Part shown: piece by piece, positions 18,283-27,127 of the stretch
Position numbering within the stretch: position 1 is the first letter of the stretch
How the letters are laid out: the number at the start of each line of letters is the position of its first letter
From: Streptococcus parasanguinis
Lineage (GTDB): Bacteria > Bacillota > Bacilli > Lactobacillales > Streptococcaceae
Reading direction: 5' to 3'
Length of the DNA stretch: 64,000 bases
NCBI RefSeq assembly: GCF_016648855.1
Contig: NZ_JACLQU010000003.1
Coordinates: forward strand, 1-64,000
The notes under the pieces: model-generated
The model's input: only the letters and a program-made list of their open reading frames with translations
What the model was told of the DNA's origin: nothing
Databases searched by the model: none
Translations under genes and position numbers: made by a program

Positions 18283-18822
18283 TCATTTATACTTCATCCC
18301 CATGACGATGGACACAACTGCTAAAATAGGCAATAAAATTAACATCCAGATTCCAATCCACATTTCCCGCTTATAAGATTTATCTAGCCCACTATAGCGT
18401 TCAACGTATGATTCTTTTGGACAAGCTGGATTATACCAGACCGTCATGGTCGATCCCAGTGGAAAAGCATCTTGAAAAAGATTGCCCTTTGAGACTACAG
18501 AATTGGTGTAGATGGTTATCCTTTGCGCCATCAAATCGTTATCACTGGCCGCTTGATTCGTTTTCCAAGGGAGGGTTACCCGCACTACCCGATAATATTT
18601 CAGACTATTTCGATAGGTCTGACCATCCACTCTATATTCGACAATTGGAGCCGCTACTATCTGTGTCCTCTTATAGCCAATTACCACTCCCTCAACGCTC
18701 TTTGAAGAGAGAGTCTTAATCCTAAGTTCTCTTCTATAAAAATATCCAAAAAAGAGTACTTCAAACAAAGGAAATCCAATAACGGCTACAGCAATTACGA
18801 TAAGTATTCTGATATCCGGCAT
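18283..18822 (-). CDS. DUF3592-type membrane protein
   Basis: A 179-residue protein with an N-terminal membrane span (ILIVIAVAVIGFPLFEVLFFGYFY), an outside beta-rich domain holding VEYRVDGQTYRNS and MTVWYNPACPKESYVER, and a C-terminal span (MWIGIWMLILLPILAVVSIVMGM). The layout and the phrase VWYNP match DUF3592 proteins, whose function is not known but which occur among polymorphic-toxin and T7SS cargo genes. The ATG at 18822 has AGGTG before it; a GTG at 18831 is the alternative. It abuts the 18832-19200 gene, so the two are probably translated together. Confidence 0.72.
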   Translation of the reverse strand: MPDIRILIVIAVAVIGFPLFEVLFFGYFYRRELRIKTLSSKSVEGVVIGYKRTQIVAAPIVEYRVDGQTYRNSLKYYRVVRVTLPWKTNQAASDNDLMAQRITIYTNSVVSKGNLFQDAFPLGSTMTVWYNPACPKESYVERYSGLDKSYKREMWIGIWMLILLPILAVVSIVMGMKYK

Positions 18823-18831
18823 ACCCAACAC

Positions 18832-19200
18832 CTACTTCATCATAATGTCTGTGATGCTCAGACTCATCTTCGTTCCATCTGTTATACTTTCAACAATTGA
18901 TTGTTGCTCCTTGGTCAAAGGAAGCAAAAAGATCGTTGCCGATTGCGTTGGTAATGTGCCATTTTCAGAAATACTATACTCGACTAACTGATTTTGATAT
19001 ATAGGTTGTCCATCATAACTCCAATTGAGCTTAAACTCTGCATCATGATCAATATTCGTTGTCGTTTTGTTGACCAACATAAATACTACATATTCTTGTT
19101 GGTTCAAAGTATAGGTACTCCCTGTATAATACAAAGTGATCTCACCTTGCTTGCCAGCCTCCGGATGCTCCTTAGCCAACTTCTTACCCAGTTCGATCAA
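18832..19200 (-). CDS. Hypothetical protein, probably N-terminally truncated
   Basis: I do not recognise this 122-residue protein. It is beta-rich and hydrophilic (EITLYYTGSTYTLNQQEYVVFMLVNKTT, NWSYDGQPIYQNQLVEYSISENG), with no signal sequence or membrane span in the readable frame. The only start near the 5' end is a TTG at 19200 without a proper ribosome site, and the frame closes at a stop 30 bases further up. An exported protein with a lost signal peptide would look like this. Its place at the end of the T7SS cargo region, just after a gene remnant, suggests it is the stump of an immunity-type gene. Confidence 0.45.
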   Translation of the reverse strand: MIELGKKLAKEHPEAGKQGEITLYYTGSTYTLNQQEYVVFMLVNKTTTNIDHDAEFKLNWSYDGQPIYQNQLVEYSISENGTLPTQSATIFLLPLTKEQQSIVESITDGTKMSLSITDIMMK

Positions 19201-19217
19201 ATCAGATGTTTTTCCTT

Positions 19218-19310
19218 TCAGTAGTGGTTAAAAGTACTGTAAGAATTAAAGGCCTCTTGTTTTCTATGTTCAAGGTTCTGAACTTTATTCTCAATATCAA
19301 TGCCATAATA
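19218..19310 (-). pseudogene. C-terminal remnant of an unknown gene
   Basis: A minus-strand frame ending with TGA at 19218 encodes about 28 protein-like residues (including ENKVQNLEHRKQEAF) with no start; it opens directly at the T7SS-operon terminator. It looks like the tail of a cargo-region gene whose front was deleted. Low complexity does not explain it, but a chance frame cannot be excluded. Confidence 0.4.
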
Positions 19311-19315
19311 AAAAC

Positions 19316-19352
19316 ACCTCAAAAGTTAGATTTTTCTGTCTAACTTTTGAGG
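19316..19352 (-). terminator. Terminator of the T7SS operon and cargo
   Basis: A perfect 14-bp stem (19317-19330 with 19339-19352) with an eight-base loop. The minus strand continues with TGTTTTTATT. It lies 40 bases after the lipase effector stop. Confidence 0.88.
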
Positions 19353-19391
19353 TACAGTTCAAAGGGGCTCTCTATAAAATAATAATCATTA

Positions 19392-21974
19392 TCAATTTCC
19401 AAAACAATCATCAATAACGTGAGATACATTCCCCATCAGATTCGTCATATCTCCTAGTTTGTATCCTAGCGCACCTGATGCGGCACCTGAAGATAAACTT
19501 TCCAAATCTCCTTTCAAGTTAACAAAGCGAATTTGTAATGATTTAATAACCGTCGCAACTGCTTTTTGAGCACGAACAATACCTTGTAAATGAGCAGCTC
19601 CATAAAAAGCATCCTCCATCCCATTTCTAAATACTGGTTTGAAACCTCCTAACATAGTCAATACCGTATTAATTGTTGTCGATGCTGTGGTCAAATCTAA
19701 ATCTACAGAATCAATATCTGAAATAGCAGTTCGAATTACACCTGATACCGAAATAAGTGGCTCTACAGTACTATAAAGTTTTTTCTTATTTTTATCATCA
19801 GATTTTAACTTGTAGTATATTTTAGTTGGAAATTCATTAACAATTGTTTGGAGATCATATTTAGCAGTGGTCATCACCTTGTTTGTATGTTCAACAGCAG
19901 CTTTTACACTATCAAGATAATCACTAAATGCTGGAGACATTTGATTGGCTAAAGCCTCAGATTTAACATCTATTTGATCGTCAAAAGCACTAATTACATC
20001 ACGATCATCGAATATACCACTCTCCTCTAAGTAAGCATTATAATCCTGTGAAACACTAATATTTACATCTGGAATCGAACTGAAATTTAAAGTGTCAATA
20101 TTTCTGGCCAATCCTCTATCAGTTTCTTCTAAAGCTGATTTAATAAGCTCAGCTACTGAAATAGTATATGAAATGCAAGAGATAATTGTTTGAATATTTT
20201 GTGCTAACACTTTTAAAATTTCATCAACAGCTTGTGGAATTCCATCACCAAAATGAGAGCGATTTGCCAATCCATTTGTACTTTTTTCAATCATATCTTC
20301 AAATGAATTCACAAGTTCTGCACCTTTGGTTCCAAACTTCGTATACATGTTTGCTTGAGGCCATATATTCCCGTATTTTCCTTCAGAAGCTATTTTATGC
20401 ATATTGATATCTGCCTCTATATTTAAAGCATTTGAGTTCATGCCATTCAGCTTAGAAGTAATTGCTCCATGATTAAATACATTTCCAGCACTATCTAAAT
20501 AATCATAAAATATACTGGAACCTCTCCAATCAAATTTTCTTGAAAACTCGTATGAATCATAGTTACTAAGTGTATCAAAAGTTCCTGTAATACTATTATA
20601 GTGACTATAAGCCTTGTCTATCTTTTGGATAGCTTCAATTAAACTTATCGATTGTAAATGTTGGAAGACCACCTCCTTAAGATTATTTATGCGACTCGAC
20701 AAATTATTCATAACATTTTCATTTGCTTGAAGAGTTTGTTGAGTAACTGATGCTAAATTTTGTGCCTGCTTTAAACATACTTTTAAATTAGTAATCAAAA
20801 TTGTCATAGATGTAGTATCTATTTTAACTTGTAGTGAATCTCCACTTTTTGGTAATAAATCTCTAGTAGTTGTATTTTCAGGAGTGACCGCAAAATCAAG
20901 AATACCATCTCCTTCTATATCAACAGTAAATAATTGTTCTAAAACTATTTGCTTTGTATATTGCATAGCTTCTTCACTTTTTCTATATGCTGTCATATTA
21001 TGATAAATTGGTAAATCAATTGCAACAACTCTCCCTGGATATTTTGTTTCCATGCTTATTCCAGCAAAATCTAGTATTCCTGGAGTATTAGCATCTAACA
21101 ACCATTGCAAAAATGCTCCATCTAGTGCCTGTCCTTCAAATTGAATTTCTAATTTATTTTGATTCCATACTAAATTAGTCAATACATCACGAGTTGAGGA
21201 AAAAGTAATTGATTGTCCCTTGTAATTTTTCCTTAATTCTTCTATCCGCTTAGCTTCTTTTTCCGAGGATTTTAACATTTCAGGAGAAATATTCTTTAAA
21301 GATGAAAAGTAGGTCCAGTATTGCTTAAGCACTTTATCACTTGGCATACTCAGCCCTGTTTGATTAGTTTTCACTTCAACCATGGTTTTGAAATGATCAA
21401 AATCTTTATTTACTAGAATCTCATTAAATAATTTAGAATCTCCGTCCTTAATCATCTGCTGAGCAGTTTTCCCATTTACTGACTGAGGAGCCCCCTGATA
21501 CCCGTAATTGTATGGTACTTGTCTTTCTAACGCTACTCTTCCAGCCTGAAATTCTCCATAAGAATGTCCTGTTGTTGTTGTGATATAGTTTCCTTTTGCT
21601 TCTACTCTATCATAAAAATCAAGTGCAGGTTTGTTCTTTTTTTTAAGATATAATGAATCATTGATACCAATTGCAGCATCTACAATAATATCTTTATGAC
21701 CGTCAGCTTTATAGTTGGTTCCTGCGTAGGAAATATAGGTTTCCTCAGTCAGTTTGTCTTTAACCGCAATTGCGGCAACACCAGAATCTTTATCGTACAT
21801 GGAGTCGACGATTTCATAACTCTTTGTATTGATACCAGCTTTTTTTAAAACATCATCAGCTTTGAGTGTTGGATCTTTTTGACCGGAAGTATATGCCTTC
21901 TCGTATTCATAGACCGCATCCGACAATACAGCCGACATTTCTACTCGACGGTTACTTTTTTCGATTCCGTTCAT
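19392..21974 (-). CDS. TslA-like T7SS lipase effector, enzyme first, LXG-like tail last
   Basis: An 860-residue protein. The N-terminal third has an alpha/beta-hydrolase look: TYISYAGTNYKADGHKDIIVDA, then the nucleophile elbow TGHSYGE with Ser138 in GxSxG. The C-terminal 450 residues are helical and heptad-like (SSRINNLKEVVFQHLQS, ELIKSALEETDRGLARNID) and resemble an LXG-type targeting domain. Order lipase then LXG-like domain is that of S. aureus TslA, a T7SS-secreted phospholipase acting on bacterial membranes. It has no signal peptide, which fits T7SS export. GGGAGGG lies six bases before the ATG. A lipoprotein gene 12 bases upstream follows essC, so machine, putative immunity and toxin form one unit. 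Other catalytic residues were not assigned. Confidence 0.75.
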   Translation of the reverse strand: MNGIEKSNRRVEMSAVLSDAVYEYEKAYTSGQKDPTLKADDVLKKAGINTKSYEIVDSMYDKDSGVAAIAVKDKLTEETYISYAGTNYKADGHKDIIVDAAIGINDSLYLKKKNKPALDFYDRVEAKGNYITTTTGHSYGEFQAGRVALERQVPYNYGYQGAPQSVNGKTAQQMIKDGDSKLFNEILVNKDFDHFKTMVEVKTNQTGLSMPSDKVLKQYWTYFSSLKNISPEMLKSSEKEAKRIEELRKNYKGQSITFSSTRDVLTNLVWNQNKLEIQFEGQALDGAFLQWLLDANTPGILDFAGISMETKYPGRVVAIDLPIYHNMTAYRKSEEAMQYTKQIVLEQLFTVDIEGDGILDFAVTPENTTTRDLLPKSGDSLQVKIDTTSMTILITNLKVCLKQAQNLASVTQQTLQANENVMNNLSSRINNLKEVVFQHLQSISLIEAIQKIDKAYSHYNSITGTFDTLSNYDSYEFSRKFDWRGSSIFYDYLDSAGNVFNHGAITSKLNGMNSNALNIEADINMHKIASEGKYGNIWPQANMYTKFGTKGAELVNSFEDMIEKSTNGLANRSHFGDGIPQAVDEILKVLAQNIQTIISCISYTISVAELIKSALEETDRGLARNIDTLNFSSIPDVNISVSQDYNAYLEESGIFDDRDVISAFDDQIDVKSEALANQMSPAFSDYLDSVKAAVEHTNKVMTTAKYDLQTIVNEFPTKIYYKLKSDDKNKKKLYSTVEPLISVSGVIRTAISDIDSVDLDLTTASTTINTVLTMLGGFKPVFRNGMEDAFYGAAHLQGIVRAQKAVATVIKSLQIRFVNLKGDLESLSSGAASGALGYKLGDMTNLMGNVSHVIDDCFGN

Positions 21975-21986
21975 TAACTACCCTCC

Positions 21987-22652
21987 CTATTTTTTAAATA
22001 TCGATAGATCAATTTGAACTGACTTGTTCTTCGATTCCATGAGTATTGAGAAGCCATAAATTGTACCACTAGCACAATCTAATCTAATTCGACAGTTCGT
22101 ATCTTTTGGTAAATCATACTTATTTTTTAGATATTTATAGAGTTCAGAGTGATTTTCTGGTTGGTAGATGATATCACGCATGTCTGTTTCCGCACTCTTA
22201 AAGGTTTCTTTCACATCTAAAGATGAAAAATAATCTCTTTTAACAACTAAATTAAGAATTTCCTCATCAAACAAAGGAGTTATCTCCGATCCATAATTAA
22301 GCTTGCCATTAGAATAAGTAACAGGGACAGTCTCTTTATTACCCTCGGTTTTTATTGTATAGTCTCCCTTAATATCAGATTGAGTGATATCTAAATCTAC
22401 TAAATATCTTTTGACTTCATCTCCGTTTTCTATATAAACACGACTTCTATAAGCTTCTAATCCAGTAAACCCCTTCTTATCTTGTTCCAAAAATTTAAAC
22501 ATGGGCTCAAACGTTTTTTCAAATTCGTACTGTTCTTTTGTTCTGTTTTTGGGAATAGTTTCTCCCCCAAAACTACATCCAGTCAATGTTGTTGCTGTCA
22601 TAAGTATAACTCCTCCTATCAGTAACCATAAAATTATTTTTATTTTTTTCAT
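21987..22652 (-). CDS. Csa1/TilA-like lipoprotein, candidate immunity protein
   Basis: A 221-residue lipoprotein: basic N-terminus, hydrophobic core and the lipobox LTGCSF with lipidated Cys26. The mature part resembles the tandem-lipoprotein (Csa1, DUF576) family, for instance LYKYLKNKYDLPKDTNCRIRLDCASGTIYG near the C-terminus where family members have a K-Y-x-I/L-P turn and glycine loop. In S. aureus the family member TilA neutralises the T7SS lipase TslA at the outer face of the membrane. The gene lies directly between essC and the lipase gene, so a matching protective role is likely but inferred. An AT-rich cargo-cassette member. Confidence 0.65.
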   Translation of the reverse strand: MKKIKIILWLLIGGVILMTATTLTGCSFGGETIPKNRTKEQYEFEKTFEPMFKFLEQDKKGFTGLEAYRSRVYIENGDEVKRYLVDLDITQSDIKGDYTIKTEGNKETVPVTYSNGKLNYGSEITPLFDEEILNLVVKRDYFSSLDVKETFKSAETDMRDIIYQPENHSELYKYLKNKYDLPKDTNCRIRLDCASGTIYGFSILMESKNKSVQIDLSIFKK

Positions 22653-22714
22653 CTTTTTTACTCCGCGATTATAATGTTCACTATTGACTCGTGATTGCGT
22701 CTTTAATCATGCGT

Positions 22715-25700
22715 TTAGCGCATCAATGACTTGATCTTAATGTATGTACTCTCACAAACAAAATAATGAACTTGTTTTTCTAATATAGACTCTCGTAGAG
22801 GTTTCTTTGCAACAGGTACAACAGTTTGATCATTAAGCCTCATGCTTACCAAGGCTTGTTTGAAACCTTTTGCTAAGCGCAACGGTGCCTCGATATTACG
22901 AGAAATACTTTGGTTCGTTATCACAATTGATTTATAGCCAGCAAATAGACCTTGTTTAAAGATAAACTCTAGTCTCTTCTGTGCAATAGGTGTCAGATTT
23001 CCAATGATCTCCGTTACATTATAAAGAACAATAGTAGCTACTTGTTCCGTCAATCCTTCTTGGATACGTTTATTTATCTCATTTTCAAGAAATTTCAACC
23101 TATTTTCTATATCTTGTATTACATTCTCACAGATAACTTTCTGCTCAAATCCTTCTAAGTTTAGTTTAGAAAATTGTGGCGCCAATACAATCACCTTCTG
23201 CTTACTTCGGGCAATTTGTTTGACGAATTGTGTCATCTGCTCTTCCTTGTCTGTCAGATAGAGAAGGTTGCCTTTCTTGAGATCCCACGTTACAGGTTCA
23301 ACTGTCTCCAGATCCAATCCGAGTGGTACTTTTCCTTCATCCAGCAAGGCTGCTACATCCTCACGTCCGTAGAAGGCTGCTTCTGTCAACTCATCTGGCA
23401 CCATTGGGATGCCTGCTGGGGTGTGGCCTGTCCACATCTCTTTGAGGCTTTGGACTTGGTCGCGGAGGTTGTTGATGATTTGGATATCATTGTCCCCTGC
23501 GACTGGTAGAGCGAACTGGACGACATCGACTTCGTCACGCTTCATGAGCGCGCGTCCCTTGATGTCTTCCATCGTAGCTGCCAGTGGGGTTGCTCCTACG
23601 ATACCACGGACTTCAGAGATATCATTTTGTGGCAAGGTCAGCTGGTGCTTAAAGTTTGAATAGAGCTGAGCCCGTAGGTTGTTCTGACGGCTAGCTGTGA
23701 TGATCAAGTGCACACCGATGCTGAGACCTTCACGAGAGATCCGCATGAAGAGCTTGAAGAGGTCTGTCTCATAAGGTTCGTCCTTCATAGACTCATAGCT
23801 ATCCATGAGGATGACCATGGTTGGCTCTTGCTTACCAGTCACTTCACGGTAGAGGGCGATGGTGCCGACACCATGCTCAGAGAGGAGCTTCTTGCGGCGA
23901 TCCAACTCGCGGTTGATGATCCGGATGAATTTCTGGATTTTCTCCGTCTGATCGAGCAGGAGACTATCGGCCACATGTGGCAATTGAGTCAAGGGCGCTA
24001 AACCATTGGTTCCGAAATCAAGCAGATACATGGTCAGATTTTCTGGACTCTGTTTGCGAGCCAGATCCATTGCAACTGTCTGAAGGAAAGTGGTCTTTCC
24101 TGTACCTGGACTTCCGTAAAGGAGGATATTCCCATCTTTTGACAGATCGATAGCGACTGCTTCTTGCTTTTGCGCTTGCGGGATATCGGCAACCCCGATC
24201 AGGACGCTTGGAGCTGTCCGTTTTTGCCAAGCCTCGATCGGCACGACCTTGTCCAACTCATCCAGCGTAATTCGCTCTTTGAGCGGTGGCAACCATGGTT
24301 GTGCCACAGCTGCGATGCCTTCTTGTTGGTGCAAGTGATTGATTTCCTGTACGATGACATCCAGTTCTGTTGGCACTTCCTTGATTTCTTCTGCCATATC
24401 AAGACCAGAGAGGTCCTGGTTGAGAACTTCGTATTGGCCCAGTTCATTGATCAAGTAGATGGTATGGTCTTCGATTCCTAGCTGGTCCTTCTCAGGCTGG
24501 TAGTCTGCTCCTGACCAAGCGGTTTGGAAGAGTTCATAGACTTCGTTATTCCCGACTTGGAGGTAGGCACGACCGGTCTGGGTGATTTCAGCCGCATCTG
24601 CCGTCCGCAACATCTCCATAGAGTCGCCACGGTCAGCCACCTTGAGGGCTAGCTTGAATCGAGAGTTGGACCAGATTTGGTCATCCACGACTCCAGAAGG
24701 TTTTTGCGTCGCAAGGATCAAGTGTACCCCAAGGGAACGCCCGACACGCGCGATAGAGACCAACTCCTTGATGAAATCTGGTTGGTTGACCTTGAGCTCG
24801 GCGAACTCATCACTGATCAAGAAGAGGTGAGGAAGCGGTTCTGTCGCTTCACCCAGTTTAAATTTCTTTTGGTATTGGTTGATATGGTTAACTCCATATT
24901 GGCCAAAGAGCCGCTCCCGACGATGGATCTCCGCATTGATAGAGGCTAGGGCCCGCATGGACTGGGCACCATCCAAGTTGGTGATGGTCCCAAGCAAGTG
25001 AGGCAGATCCTTGAAGAGGTTTGCCATTCCCCCACCCTTGTAGTCGATGAGGAGGAAAGCTACATCGTGTGGGTGGAAGTTGACGGCAAGGCTCAGGATA
25101 TAAGACTGAATGGTTTCAGACTTACCAGAACCGGTTGTCCCTGCGATCAAACCGTGTGGTCCATGAGCCTTTTCATGGAGATTGAGGTAGACCAAATCAT
25201 CCTTCCCACGCAGACCAATCGGTACTGCCAAACTTTGGTAAGGGGCATGGCTCTCCCAACGACTCAAGACCTTGAGGTCATTGAAGGTCTCTGCCTGGTA
25301 CATTTCAAGGAAGGTCACCGAGTCCGGAATTGAGCTCTTGAGTTGTTGGATATGCTTGAGTGGAGCAAGGCCACGCGAGATGGCTTCCTTGTCATAACCT
25401 TCAGGGAAGTGATCCAATTGAAAGTCAAGCTCACGAAGAACCCCTTCTTGCAAGAGCAATTGCCCTTGGTTGCGGTCCTTGATAGAGATAACAGTTTGGA
25501 TATTTTCAGAAAGAGATGAGAGCACGTCTGCCACATAGATGATGGAGCAGCCGAGCTCTGTCGGATCCTCACGGAAGAACTCCATGATGACATGGTCCAA
25601 AATCAAGGTCTCATCGGTGATGAGGACCACATAGTGCGGGTGGAAGATCTTGGTATCATTGGCTTTTTCTTCCTCTTTTTGCGCCTTGCGGAGCTTGAGG

Positions 25701-27124
25701 ATTTGGTTGAGACTGTTCAAGACCTGATCGCGTGTCCGCTGATTGTAGACGAAGCTACGGACATTCATGTCTTGCAGAGTTGCATGAGGCAACCAGCGCA
25801 TCCAATCCCAGCTTTCTTTTTCCTCTTCTGGAATGATCGGAATAATGGTCAGATCATGATAAGAGTGAAAGACAGCCAATTGTGCAACCAGGAGTTGCAA
25901 CTGCTCGAGCACGATAGGACGAGGACCGACATACCCTACGGGTCCCCGATTAAGACTGGCTACAATCGGAAGATTGTCGATCTTTTGATGAGCTTGGAAA
26001 AGAGCATAGCCTTCTTCTTCCAAGGCATCTTTCTTCCCACTGCGTTCTTCCTGACCATATTTGAGCTCATAGCTGGTTGGAACCTTGCCCAAGCCCAAAC
26101 GATAGGCCAAAAAGTCAAAATGAAGGGGTGTTTTTTCGTAGATCCGCGAGTCATAGCGTTTGACCATCTTGGTCAAGTCTTCGATCGCTGGAAAATGGTA
26201 AAACATGCCTTCTCGCTGCTTCCGAGATAGCTGTTCCAAGTCCTTGGCCTTGTCCTTGAGATAGAGATGGTAGAGCTCCACGCGCTCTTTCTTGTCTTCT
26301 TTGTATTTCTTACGATTCTTGAAGAAGCCTTGGACCGAAAAGATCACACTGACCACAGACATGGATACCGTCGCGATGATATAGAGCCCCCGCGGTTGGA
26401 AAATGGTGATCAAGAGGGTCACCCCAACCATGATGAGGGGTGGCATGATCAACTTCAAGAGTTCATCTGATGGCTTTTGAGGCTCCGCTCCCGGAGGATT
26501 GATCAAGATCTTGTCTTCCGAACTCCGGTAGATGATCCGCGGAGACCGGTGGTACTCTGGATAGTCCTTGTAAAAGTCGTAACGCGAATGCAAACGCGGC
26601 ACTAGATAAGGACTTACTTCTACAGCCCCTTCCACGCCAAATTCTTCCGGATAGAGCTTAAAGGTCACATCTCCAATGGCCAGCTCATCCCCAAAGGCCA
26701 ATGGAAAAGTCGCTTCACTGACGAGTTTGTGGTTATGGTAGAGTTTTCCGGATAAGAGCTGGCAAGTCCAAGTCTGCTCTTTTTTCACAAGGAGAAAGCG
26801 TACTGGATAGTGCAAGCGCACATCCGCACCCTTTTCATCTGCTACGAGAATTTCTTCCTTATCAAGCAGTTCATAGGTATGGACTTCTCCTGTCGCCAAG
26901 TAGCAGACCACATCCCCAAGGATTTTGCTATTTTCAAGCACACCCTTGTCTTCACCATACTGGTAGAAGATTTCTCCTTGACTCCATTGGAAATGAAGGG
27001 GATTTTCTTGCGAAGCCAGGGTCAACTGAGCTGTTTCTTGATTCGATACAGTCGCTGTTTTTCCCTCTTCTAGCGCTAGCTCATAGCGAAAACCTTTTTT
27101 ATAGAGTATGATACGTTTTTTCAT
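22715..27124 (-). CDS. essC: T7SS motor ATPase EssC
   Basis: The membrane-bound FtsK/SpoIIIE-type motor that drives substrate export in firmicute T7SS. In 1469 residues: two FHA-like domains (1-190), two membrane spans (about 225-270, LIMPPLIMVGVTLLITIF and LYIIATVSMSVVSVIFSV), then three ATPase-fold domains. D1 has Walker A GTTGSGKSET (about 660), D2 GSPGTGKTTF (about 1000), and D3 has no canonical Walker A. Base composition changes inside the gene: 50 to 55% GC upstream of about 23280, roughly 30% GC for the last 160 codons, continuing into the cargo genes. In staphylococci the EssC C-terminus selects cargo and varies with it, so an exchanged 3' end is likely. Overlaps closely with essB (three-base gap). 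Confidence 0.95.
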   Translation of the reverse strand: MKKRIILYKKGFRYELALEEGKTATVSNQETAQLTLASQENPLHFQWSQGEIFYQYGEDKGVLENSKILGDVVCYLATGEVHTYELLDKEEILVADEKGADVRLHYPVRFLLVKKEQTWTCQLLSGKLYHNHKLVSEATFPLAFGDELAIGDVTFKLYPEEFGVEGAVEVSPYLVPRLHSRYDFYKDYPEYHRSPRIIYRSSEDKILINPPGAEPQKPSDELLKLIMPPLIMVGVTLLITIFQPRGLYIIATVSMSVVSVIFSVQGFFKNRKKYKEDKKERVELYHLYLKDKAKDLEQLSRKQREGMFYHFPAIEDLTKMVKRYDSRIYEKTPLHFDFLAYRLGLGKVPTSYELKYGQEERSGKKDALEEEGYALFQAHQKIDNLPIVASLNRGPVGYVGPRPIVLEQLQLLVAQLAVFHSYHDLTIIPIIPEEEKESWDWMRWLPHATLQDMNVRSFVYNQRTRDQVLNSLNQILKLRKAQKEEEKANDTKIFHPHYVVLITDETLILDHVIMEFFREDPTELGCSIIYVADVLSSLSENIQTVISIKDRNQGQLLLQEGVLRELDFQLDHFPEGYDKEAISRGLAPLKHIQQLKSSIPDSVTFLEMYQAETFNDLKVLSRWESHAPYQSLAVPIGLRGKDDLVYLNLHEKAHGPHGLIAGTTGSGKSETIQSYILSLAVNFHPHDVAFLLIDYKGGGMANLFKDLPHLLGTITNLDGAQSMRALASINAEIHRRERLFGQYGVNHINQYQKKFKLGEATEPLPHLFLISDEFAELKVNQPDFIKELVSIARVGRSLGVHLILATQKPSGVVDDQIWSNSRFKLALKVADRGDSMEMLRTADAAEITQTGRAYLQVGNNEVYELFQTAWSGADYQPEKDQLGIEDHTIYLINELGQYEVLNQDLSGLDMAEEIKEVPTELDVIVQEINHLHQQEGIAAVAQPWLPPLKERITLDELDKVVPIEAWQKRTAPSVLIGVADIPQAQKQEAVAIDLSKDGNILLYGSPGTGKTTFLQTVAMDLARKQSPENLTMYLLDFGTNGLAPLTQLPHVADSLLLDQTEKIQKFIRIINRELDRRKKLLSEHGVGTIALYREVTGKQEPTMVILMDSYESMKDEPYETDLFKLFMRISREGLSIGVHLIITASRQNNLRAQLYSNFKHQLTLPQNDISEVRGIVGATPLAATMEDIKGRALMKRDEVDVVQFALPVAGDNDIQIINNLRDQVQSLKEMWTGHTPAGIPMVPDELTEAAFYGREDVAALLDEGKVPLGLDLETVEPVTWDLKKGNLLYLTDKEEQMTQFVKQIARSKQKVIVLAPQFSKLNLEGFEQKVICENVIQDIENRLKFLENEINKRIQEGLTEQVATIVLYNVTEIIGNLTPIAQKRLEFIFKQGLFAGYKSIVITNQSISRNIEAPLRLAKGFKQALVSMRLNDQTVVPVAKKPLRESILEKQVHYFVCESTYIKIKSLMR

Positions 27125-27127
27125 AGA

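Noticed and set aside
25592-26230. 212-codon plus-strand open frame inside essC
   Set aside because: Antisense to a conserved essC region, no start signal; shadow frame.
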